Below, in pieces: positions 57,234-64,000 of a stretch of 64,000 nt of DNA (position 1 is the first letter of the stretch; each line of letters begins with the position of its first letter). Source of the stretch: Pseudomonas viridiflava (GTDB taxonomy: Bacteria > Pseudomonadota > Gammaproteobacteria > Pseudomonadales > Pseudomonadaceae); the NCBI RefSeq assembly GCF_900601905.1, contig NZ_UWFA01000170.1, positions 1 through 64,000 on the forward strand, read 5' to 3'. Made by a program: the position numbers and the translations under genes. The notes under the pieces are model-generated. The model ran no database searches. It saw only the letters and a list, made by a program, of their open reading frames with translations, and was not told the origin of the DNA.

Positions 57234-58937
57234 ATGTCCCAGGAATTCGATTACATCATCATCGGTGCCGGTTCGGCCGGTAACACCTTGGCAGCCCGTC
57301 TCACCGAAGACGCAGGCGTCACCGTTCTGCTGCTCGAAGCAGGCGGCCCGGATTATCGTTTGGATTTCCGTACACAAATGCCCGCCGCACTGGCGTTCCC
57401 GCTGCAAGGCCGTCGCTACAACTGGGCCTACGAAACCGATCCAGAACCACACATGGGCAATCGCCGGATGGAATGCGGCCGTGGCAAAGGCCTGGGCGGC
57501 TCGTCACTGATTAATGGCATGTGCTACATCCGTGGCAACGCCATGGATTACGATGGCTGGGCGAAAAACCCTGGCCTGGAAGACTGGACCTACGCCGATT
57601 GCCTGCCGTACTTCCGCAAGGCGGAAACCCGTGACATCGGCGCCAATGACTACCATGGCGGCGACGGTCCGGTCAGCGTGACCACGCCCAAAGCGGGCAA
57701 CAACCCACTGTTCCACGCCATGGTCGAAGCCGGTGTGCAGGCAGGTTACCCACGCACTGATGACCTCAATGGTTATCAGCAGGAAGGTTTCGGCCCGATG
57801 GACCGCACCGTGACGCCCAAAGGCCGTCGCGCCAGCACTGCTCGCGGCTACCTGGATGAAGCCAAAAAACGCTCGACCCTGACCATCGTCACACACGCCC
57901 TGACCGACCGGATTCTGTTCGACGGCAAGAAGGCCGTTGGCGTGGCGTATCTGGTCGGCGACAGCGACGCCCGCATCGAAGCCCGCGCTCGCAAGGAAGT
58001 TCTGCTGTGCGGCGGCGCGATTGCCTCGCCGCAGATCCTGCAGCGCTCGGGCGTCGGCCCGGCGCAGGTGCTGAACGCGCTGGACATCCCCGTGGTGCAC
58101 GACTTGCCCGGCGTCGGCCAGAATCTTCAGGATCACCTGGAGATGTACCTGCAATATTCCTGCACCCAACCGGTGTCGCTGTATCCATCCCTGTTGTGGT
58201 GGAACCAGCCGGCGATTGGCGCAGAGTGGATGTTCCTCGGTACCGGCATTGGCGCCAGCAACCAGTTCGAAGCGGGCGGTTTCATTCGCTCCCGTGAAGA
58301 ATTCGAATGGCCGAATATCCAGTATCACTTCCTGCCGGTGGCGATTAACTACAACGGTACCAAGGGCGTCCAGGAGCACGGCTTCCAGGCGCACGTGGGT
58401 TCCATGCGCTCGCCGAGTCGCGGTCGGGTACAGGTCAAATCCAAGAACCCGCGTGACTACCCGAGCATCCTGTTCAACTACATGTCCAGCGAGCAGGACT
58501 GGCAGGAATTCCGCGACGGTATCCGCCTGACCCGGGAAATCATGCAGCAGCCGGCGCTGGATCAATACCGTGGCCGGGAAATCAGCCCCGGCGTCGAAGT
58601 GCAGTCCGATGAAGACCTCGATACCTTCATCCGCGAGCACGCCGAGACGGCCTATCACCCGTCCTGCTCGTGCAAAATGGGCACTGATGAAATGGCTGTG
58701 GTCGACGGCGAAGGCCGCGTGCATGGCATGCAAGGTCTGCGGGTTGTCGATGCCTCGATCATGCCGCTGATCACCACTGGCAACCTGAACGCGCCAACGA
58801 TCATGATCGCCGAGAAAATCGCCGACAAGATCCGGGGTCGCGCGCCACTGCCACGCAGCACCGCCGACTACTTCGTCGCGGCTGGCAAGCCCGTGCGTGG
58901 CAAGCCGGTACGTGAAGTGGGCCGTACAGCTCACTGA
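57234..58937 (+). CDS. betA: Choline dehydrogenase
   Basis: A 567-residue membrane-associated flavoprotein of the GMC family that oxidises choline to betaine aldehyde and passes electrons to the respiratory chain. FAD-binding [18 protein letters not shown] starts at residue 5. GMC signature stretches [15 protein letters not shown] and [16 protein letters not shown] follow, and the C-terminal active-site region is HPSCSCKMG ... [22 protein letters not shown] precedes the ATG. It is the last gene of betIBA. Confidence 0.96.
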   Translation: MSQEFDYIIIGAGSAGNTLAARLTEDAGVTVLLLEAGGPDYRLDFRTQMPAALAFPLQGRRYNWAYETDPEPHMGNRRMECGRGKGLGGSSLINGMCYIRGNAMDYDGWAKNPGLEDWTYADCLPYFRKAETRDIGANDYHGGDGPVSVTTPKAGNNPLFHAMVEAGVQAGYPRTDDLNGYQQEGFGPMDRTVTPKGRRASTARGYLDEAKKRSTLTIVTHALTDRILFDGKKAVGVAYLVGDSDARIEARARKEVLLCGGAIASPQILQRSGVGPAQVLNALDIPVVHDLPGVGQNLQDHLEMYLQYSCTQPVSLYPSLLWWNQPAIGAEWMFLGTGIGASNQFEAGGFIRSREEFEWPNIQYHFLPVAINYNGTKGVQEHGFQAHVGSMRSPSRGRVQVKSKNPRDYPSILFNYMSSEQDWQEFRDGIRLTREIMQQPALDQYRGREISPGVEVQSDEDLDTFIREHAETAYHPSCSCKMGTDEMAVVDGEGRVHGMQGLRVVDASIMPLITTGNLNAPTIMIAEKIADKIRGRAPLPRSTADYFVAAGKPVRGKPVREVGRTAH

Positions 58938-58950
58938 CAGCGTCGCGCCC

Positions 58951-59000
58951 TCCCCGGCTGAAGCCGCTCCCACAGGCCAACACCGCCTCTGTGGGAGCGC
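58951..59000. repeat. Short REP element after betA
   Basis: CCCCGGCTGAAGCCGCTCCC followed by CTGTGGGAGCG, the CCGGCTTTAGCC family with a short loop. Confidence 0.65.
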
Positions 59001-59161
59001 AGGCGTCTGAAGTACCGTTTCCCGCTTTTATCTCGAGGCTTGCAGCCTGCCGCTTGAAGCTCCCGTGCCAGCAGCCTAATCTAGCGTCAAAGATCAAACC
59101 AACGCACCCATCAGACCTGGATTGCCTTGATCCCCTCCTGCATGAAGGGGTAGCCATTCCG

Positions 59162-59251
59162 GTGGGAGCGAGCTTGCTCGCGAAGCGGCCAGTAGATTCA
59201 CCACATCTCTAATGTTCGAAACATAGCCTTCGCAAGCAAGCTAGCTCCCAC
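59162..59251. repeat. REP pair upstream of the TldD-like gene
   Basis: GTGGGAGCGAGCTTGCTCGC paired with GCAAGCAAGCTAGCTCCCAC. Confidence 0.75.
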
Positions 59252-59315
59252 AGATATCAGCACAACAACCACCGCACTCCTTGCAAAAAAAAAACCTATT
59301 TAGAGGCCTCTCTGC

Positions 59316-60758
59316 ATGTTCGATCTATCCGCTCAGCTCTCTCAGCGGTTTGCCGCTCTGCAGAGCCGCGCCCAATTCTTTTCCCTGCGTTATGTCCGCC
59401 AGACCAGCCAGCACTTGAGCGTGCGCAAGAACGTCGCCGAGCCGCCGCATCTGAGCAGTGACGAAGGCGCCATGCTGACTGTTCGCCTCAATGGCGTGGA
59501 AGCCTACGCGGCAACCCGGGACCTCTCGCAACGCGGCCTGCAAGCTGCTCTGGAACGGGCCGAGCAGCACGCCTCACGCCTGGCGCCGCACGCACTGCTT
59601 GATCTGCGCGATCAACCCGTGGCGACCGCGCAGGCCGATTACCTGTCGCCTCATCTGCACGAGACCTTCGCGCCCTTGGGCGATTGCATCGCACTGTTGA
59701 TGAGCGAGTCCAACGCCGTCCCCAACGACCAACGGCTGGTCAACTGGCACGTCAGCCTTGGCCTGGAAAACGTCGAGCAGATTTACCTCAATAACGCGGG
59801 CGCGCAGATTCGTCGGGCCCAGCGTTTTGTCTACCCGGGCATGGCCGTCACCGCGTTTGACGGCAGTGACAGCCAGACCCGCAGCCTGGGCCGGGACAAT
59901 TTCGGCCAGCAGGGCGGCGCGGAAGTGATCAGCAACTGCGGACTGGTGGGCGCAGCCGCGCAGGTGGCCGATCAGGCCCTGCAACTGATCCTGGCCCCCA
60001 ACACACCCAACGGCCCTCGGGACCTGCTGTTGATGCCGGACCAGATGATCCTGCAGATCCATGAATCCATCGGCCACCCGCTGGAGCTGGACCGCATCCT
60101 CGGTGACGAGCGCAATTACGCGGGTACCAGCTTCGTCAAGGCCAGCGACTTCGGCCATCTGCAATACGGCTCCGAGCTGCTCAACGTGACCTTCGACCCG
60201 GAAATCCCCGAACAACTGGCCAGCTACAGCCATGACGACGACGGCACACCGGCCAGCAAGCAATTCCTGATTCGCAACGGCCTGCTGGAGCGCCCGCTGG
60301 GCGGTGCACTGTCGCAATTTCGCGCCGATATGCCGGGCGTCGCCAACAGCCGCGCCAGCAACTGGAACCGTCCGCCCATCGACCGCATGGCCAACCTCAA
60401 CATCGAGCCAGGGGACAAGTCCCTTGAACAGTTGATCGGCGGTATTGAAAACGGCGTGCTGATGTCTACCAACCGCTCGTGGTCCATCGACGATGCGCGC
60501 AACAAATTCCAGTTCGGCTGCGAGTGGGGCCAGTTGATCGAGAATGGCGAACTCAAAGGCGTGGTGAAAAACCCCAATTACCGGGCGATTTCCGCGCAGT
60601 TCTGGAAAAACCTCAGCGCCGTGGGCGATGCCAGCACGTTCAAAGTGCTCGGCACACCCAACTGCGGCAAAGGCGAACCCAATCAGGTCATACGCGTTGG
60701 CCATGCTTCGCCCGCCTGCGTGTTCAAGCAAGTCGATGTTTTCGGAGGGGACGCCTGA
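59316..60758 (+). CDS. TldD-like metallopeptidase subunit
   Basis: A 480-residue protein of the TldD/PmbA family. The zinc-binding HExxxH motif HESIGH is at residues 249-254, within MILQIHESIGHPLELDRILGDERN; a later cysteine (FQFGCEWGQL) may be the further ligand. In E. coli TldD pairs with TldE to cut unfolded peptides, including microcin B17 and CcdA. The partner here starts within the stop codon (TGATG). AGAGG precedes the ATG. The pair is additional to the core tldD and pmbA genes normally found elsewhere in Pseudomonas genomes (general knowledge). No precursor peptide gene was recognised nearby. Confidence 0.9.
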   Translation: MFDLSAQLSQRFAALQSRAQFFSLRYVRQTSQHLSVRKNVAEPPHLSSDEGAMLTVRLNGVEAYAATRDLSQRGLQAALERAEQHASRLAPHALLDLRDQPVATAQADYLSPHLHETFAPLGDCIALLMSESNAVPNDQRLVNWHVSLGLENVEQIYLNNAGAQIRRAQRFVYPGMAVTAFDGSDSQTRSLGRDNFGQQGGAEVISNCGLVGAAAQVADQALQLILAPNTPNGPRDLLLMPDQMILQIHESIGHPLELDRILGDERNYAGTSFVKASDFGHLQYGSELLNVTFDPEIPEQLASYSHDDDGTPASKQFLIRNGLLERPLGGALSQFRADMPGVANSRASNWNRPPIDRMANLNIEPGDKSLEQLIGGIENGVLMSTNRSWSIDDARNKFQFGCEWGQLIENGELKGVVKNPNYRAISAQFWKNLSAVGDASTFKVLGTPNCGKGEPNQVIRVGHASPACVFKQVDVFGGDA

Positions 60759-62083
60759 TGTCGCACCAACAGCAATTTCAGGCACTGGTGGCAACGCTCA
60801 AGGCGGCCATCAGTGGTCAGGAACATTTCACCCTGGCTTACAACGCCGAAGAGTCGGACTTCATCCGCTTCAATCACGCCAAAGTGCGTCAGGTCGGCCA
60901 TGTGCAGCAGGCCAGCGTGACCCTCAAGCTGATCGATGATGAACGTCATGCCGATCTGCAACTGACCCTCTGCGGCGAGGGCGAGGTGGATGCTCAACGC
61001 TTGATCGACGCCTTGCAGCAGCTGCGGGCGACCCTGCCCCTGCTCGCCGAAGACCCGTACCTCAAACCCAATACCGAGGCCTGGCAGAACACAAATGTTC
61101 AAGACTTGCCGTTGCCGGACAGCGAGCATGTCGTCGAGCACATTGCGCGGCTGGCACAAGGCCTGGATCTGGTGGGTTTCTATGCTGCGGGACCGCTGTA
61201 TCGCGGATTTGCCAGTTCATGGGGTGCATCGGGCTGGCACCAAGCCAACAGCTTCAATTTCGACTGGAGCCTGTTTCACGGCAACGGTCAGGCGGTCAAA
61301 GCCAACTACGCGGGTCATGAATGGAGCGACGCCAGCTTCGCCCAGCGTTTTGCCCTGGCTCGCGAGCAACTGGAGTTTCTCGGCAAGCCGCTGAAAACCC
61401 TGGCGCCAGGCCAATACCGGGCGTATCTGGCACCGGCCGCCATGGACGAAATCATCGGCATGCTGGCCTGGGGTGGTTTTTCGGCGCAAGCGCTGGCAAC
61501 CAAAACCAGCCCGCTGCAACGGCTGTACAGCGGCGATGCGACACTCAGCCCACTGGTGAGCATGTTCGAGCAAGTCAGCGGTTCGCTGTCGCCAGCGTTT
61601 TCCGGCGAAGGTTATCCACGCAAGGACCTTGCGCTGATCGTCGATGGTCAGGGCCGCGAGCAACTGGTCGGCTCGGCCAGTGCCGCCGAGTACGGTTTGC
61701 AGGCCAACGGTGCAGAGCCGTGGGAATCGCCAAGCTCGTTGAGCATGGCAGAGGGCAGTCTTGCGCTGGAGCAGATTCTGCAAAAGCTCGGCACTGGCTT
61801 GTACATCGGCAACCTCTGGTATCTGAACTACTCCGATCAGCCCGCAGCGCGCCTGACCGGCATGACCCGCTTCGCCACTTTCTGGGTTGAAGACGGCAAG
61901 ATCCAGGCGCCGGTGAGCACCATGCGTTTCGATGACAGTGTCTACAGCCTGCTGGGTAGCGCGCTGGAAGAATTGACCCGGGAGCGGGAACTGATCCTCT
62001 CCACAAGTACCTATAGTCAGCGTCAGACGGCTTCCAGCCAGTTGCCGGGTGCGCTGATCAGTAAGTTGACCCTGACGCTATAA
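60758..62083 (+). CDS. TldE/PmbA-like partner subunit
   Basis: A 441-residue TldE-like protein. The ATG at 60758 overlaps the tldD-like stop by one base, with GGAGGGG upstream; a longer frame from 60479 is rejected. It has the family fold (AYNAEESDFIRFNHAKVRQVGH near the N-terminus; GLYIGNLWYLNYSDQPAARLTGMTRFATFWVEDG near the C-terminus) but no HExxxH, as expected for the non-catalytic half of the heterodimer. Tight coupling supports equimolar production. Confidence 0.88.
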   Translation: MSHQQQFQALVATLKAAISGQEHFTLAYNAEESDFIRFNHAKVRQVGHVQQASVTLKLIDDERHADLQLTLCGEGEVDAQRLIDALQQLRATLPLLAEDPYLKPNTEAWQNTNVQDLPLPDSEHVVEHIARLAQGLDLVGFYAAGPLYRGFASSWGASGWHQANSFNFDWSLFHGNGQAVKANYAGHEWSDASFAQRFALAREQLEFLGKPLKTLAPGQYRAYLAPAAMDEIIGMLAWGGFSAQALATKTSPLQRLYSGDATLSPLVSMFEQVSGSLSPAFSGEGYPRKDLALIVDGQGREQLVGSASAAEYGLQANGAEPWESPSSLSMAEGSLALEQILQKLGTGLYIGNLWYLNYSDQPAARLTGMTRFATFWVEDGKIQAPVSTMRFDDSVYSLLGSALEELTRERELILSTSTYSQRQTASSQLPGALISKLTLTL

Positions 62084-62091
62084 GCGAGAAC

Positions 62092-62179
62092 CGTTGGAGC
62101 GAGGCTTGCCCGCGAAAAAGATTACGCGGTGTGCCTGGCAAACGGCATGAGCCCATTCGCGGGCAAGCCTCGCTCCAAC
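62092..62179. repeat. REP pair, GTTGGAGCGAGGCTTGCCCGCG type
   Basis: Same element as at 18323-18413 and 29399-29489, between the TldE-like gene and the MFS gene. Confidence 0.85.
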
Positions 62180-62203
62180 AGAGTTAGACACACAAGGATC
62201 CTC

Positions 62204-63613
62204 ATGCCGACCACCACCCCGCTTCTGGATGAAAAAACCCTGCGCTGGCTGCCGTGGGTCGTCGCTATCGCGTTCTTCATGCAAAGCCTGGACGGCACGA
62301 TTCTCAATACGGCGCTGCCTTCGATGGCGAGGTCGCTGGCCGAAGATCCGCTGCGCATGCAGTCGGTGGTCATCGCTTACATGCTGACCATCGCGCTGCT
62401 GATTCCGGCCTCGGGCTGGATTGCCGACCGGTTTGGCATCAAACAGATTTTCTTCAGCGCGATCCTGTTGTTCAGTTTCGGCTCACTGCTGTGCGCGATC
62501 TCCAACTCGCTGGGCATGCTAGTCGGTGCGCGGATCGTTCAAGGCCTGGGCGGCGCCTTGATGCTGCCTATCGGCAGGCTCATCGTCCTGCGCGCCTACC
62601 CGCGTTCGGAACTGGTACGGATCATGAGTTTCATCACCTTGCCCGGCTTGCTTGGCCCGCTGATGGGTCCGACTCTGGGCGGCTGGATGGTGGAGTACCT
62701 GAGCTGGCACTGGATTTTCCTGATCAACATCCCGGTCGGCATCATTGGCTGCTGGGCCGTGCATCACTTCATCCCTGACCTGCCCGGTGGCGGCCGGACC
62801 CGTTTCGACGGCGTCGGCTTTGCGCTGTTTGGTGCGTCAATGGTGCTGATCACTATCGCCCTGGAAGGCCTCGGCGAACTGCACCTGCCGCACTTGCGCG
62901 TGGTGCTGTTGCTGTTTGCCGGGTTTGGTTGCCTGGCGGCCTACTGGCTGCGCGCGGGCCACGTCGAAGCGCCGCTGTTTGCCCCTTCGCTGTTCCGCAC
63001 CCGGACCTTTGCCGTGGGTATTCTCGGCAACCTGTTCGCTCGCCTGGGCAGCGGCGCGTTGCCGTTTCTGATGCCGTTGCTGTTGCAGGTGGCGCTGGGT
63101 TATTCGCCCTCGCAAGCCGGGATGAGCATGCTGCCGCTGGCCGCTGCGGCGATGTTCGCCAAGTCAGTGGCGCGCTGGCTGATCGAGCACCTGGGCTACC
63201 GCATCATCCTCACCGGCAATACGCTGATGCTGGGCATTCTGCTGTCGAGCATCGCGTTGATTGATGCGCAGACGCCGTACTGGATGCTGCTGGTGCATCT
63301 GGGTCTGCTCGGCGCGGTCAACTCGCTGCAATTCACCGCGATGAACACCGTAACCCTGATCGACCTCGACGACGCCAGCGCAGCCAGTGGCAACAGCCTG
63401 TTGTCGGTGGTGGCGCAGCTGTCGCTGAGTTTCGGCGTGGCCTGCGCGGCGGCATTGCTCGGCGGTTTCACCGAACAGGTCTCGACCGGTGAAGTGGGCA
63501 GCGTGCTGGGCGCGTTCCAACTGACCTTCCTGACCGTTGGGGTGATGGCGATGCTGGCAGCGGGGATCTTCCTGCAGTTGCCGCCGCGAGAGGTGAAGAC
63601 AGCCTCGAAGTGA
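62204..63613 (+). CDS. mdtD: MFS multidrug exporter, MdtD-like (DHA2 family)
   Basis: A 469-residue inner-membrane proton antiporter. The start is ATG 62204 (MPTTTPLLDEKTLRWLPWVV), with AAGGA six bases upstream; the longer frame from 62129 runs through the REP element. Close resemblance to E. coli MdtD includes AFFMQSLDGTILNTALPSMA in the first helix, the motif-A loop GWIADRFGIKQIFF, motif C TLPGLLGPLMGPTLGG and SWHWIFLINIPVGIIG. Thirteen to fourteen hydrophobic segments are apparent. Substrate is not deducible. It stands alone, without RND pump partners. Confidence 0.85.
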   Translation: MPTTTPLLDEKTLRWLPWVVAIAFFMQSLDGTILNTALPSMARSLAEDPLRMQSVVIAYMLTIALLIPASGWIADRFGIKQIFFSAILLFSFGSLLCAISNSLGMLVGARIVQGLGGALMLPIGRLIVLRAYPRSELVRIMSFITLPGLLGPLMGPTLGGWMVEYLSWHWIFLINIPVGIIGCWAVHHFIPDLPGGGRTRFDGVGFALFGASMVLITIALEGLGELHLPHLRVVLLLFAGFGCLAAYWLRAGHVEAPLFAPSLFRTRTFAVGILGNLFARLGSGALPFLMPLLLQVALGYSPSQAGMSMLPLAAAAMFAKSVARWLIEHLGYRIILTGNTLMLGILLSSIALIDAQTPYWMLLVHLGLLGAVNSLQFTAMNTVTLIDLDDASAASGNSLLSVVAQLSLSFGVACAAALLGGFTEQVSTGEVGSVLGAFQLTFLTVGVMAMLAAGIFLQLPPREVKTASK

Positions 63614-63734
63614 TATGCACCGCTCCCACAGAGTTCACCCAAATATCAATGGCAATCACCACCCAGCGGGAGCGAGCCTGATCGCCTCGTGACCTGATAC
63701 ACTGCGCGACATTTTGTTTTGCAGGTCCACTGTC

Positions 63735-64000
63735 GTGACTAACACCGCTTTCAATACTTTGCCCCTGTCTGCCGCCATGCTGGGTAACCTGGAGTCCCTT
63801 GGTTATGCCGAGATGACGCCGATTCAGGCGCAGAGCCTGCCGGTGATTCTCAAGGGCATGGACCTCATCGCCCAGGCCAAGACCGGCAGCGGCAAGACGG
63901 CTGCCTTCGGCATCGGCCTGCTGAACCCGATCAACCCCCGCTACTTCGGTTGCCAGGCACTGGTGCTGTGCCCGACCCGCGAACTGGCTGACCAGGTGGC
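63735..64000 (+). CDS. dbpA: ATP-dependent RNA helicase DbpA (3' end outside window)
   Basis: The first 88 codons from GTG 63735 (MTNTAFNTLPLS...). The Q motif (GYAEMTPIQAQSLPVIL), Walker A AKTGSGKTAAFG and motif Ia PTRELADQV are present, with GLGLL-type sequence closest to DbpA. DbpA is a DEAD-box helicase activated by hairpin 92 of 23S rRNA in 50S assembly. The gene continues past the window end. Confidence 0.9.
   Translation, partial: MTNTAFNTLPLSAAMLGNLESLGYAEMTPIQAQSLPVILKGMDLIAQAKTGSGKTAAFGIGLLNPINPRYFGCQALVLCPTRELADQV

Larger units (their letters stand above)
58938..59315. other. betA-tldD-like intergenic region
   Basis: About 380 bases with two REP pairs (58951-59000 and 59162-59251) and no gene seen. 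A ten-base A run lies at about 59284-59294, just before the next gene. Confidence 0.6.

Noticed and set aside
55465..58973. Long minus-strand frames opposite betB and betA
   Set aside because: Shadows of conserved coding sequence with low-complexity composition and no ribosome sites.

Overview
This is a Pseudomonas chromosome segment of the fluorescens/putida/syringae type. The calls rest on gene order and protein resemblance: waaF-waaC-waaG-waaP, glnE, aceEF, dipA, msrA, then gbdR and cbcXWV-betIBA, with many Pseudomonas REP palindromes and a REP-associated transposase. No tRNA, rRNA or CRISPR array was seen.

Layout. (1) 1-11.1 kb: a type VI secretion accessory locus. Tandem copies of a two-TM DUF6708-like gene run into a vgrG/DUF4123 pair, and a ~2024-residue toxin is divergent from vgrG. 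(2) 11.2-18.2 kb: a tightly coupled LPS-core operon with three heptosyl/glucosyltransferases and four kinase-fold proteins. (3) 18.4-32.2 kb: housekeeping genes glnE, aceE, aceF, dipA, msrA and rlmJ, interrupted by one Ig-like gene. (4) 30.3-48.3 kb: an accessory island of Ig-like repeat proteins without signal peptides, two halovibrin-like lipoproteins, a DUF2599-like secreted protein, two tandem autotransporters (one frameshifted) and a small sugar-binding-like protein. (5) 48.4-49.4 kb: a RAYT transposase among its REP elements. (6) 49.4-58.9 kb: choline/glycine-betaine regulation, uptake and oxidation. (7) 59.3-64 kb: an extra TldD/TldE-like pair, an MdtD-like exporter and the start of dbpA.

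The strongest candidate for an undescribed system is in region 4. Five island promoters carry the same 18-bp inverted repeat (consensus ACTGTCAT-NN-ATGACAGT). In four of them it sits 21-22 bp upstream of a recognisable -10 hexamer, where a class II activator such as a LuxR-type protein binds. The genes it controls would be the Ig-like proteins, both halovibrin-like proteins and the sugar-binding-like protein, so the island looks like one co-regulated exported or surface arsenal. No regulator gene for it is visible in the window.

The second main observation is the large toxin. It carries two tandem Tiki/ChaN-like (RRSP-type) domains. The second keeps a full putative catalytic E/H set and the first has lost three of the four residues.

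All family assignments are from reading the sequence and memory of families; no database search was run.
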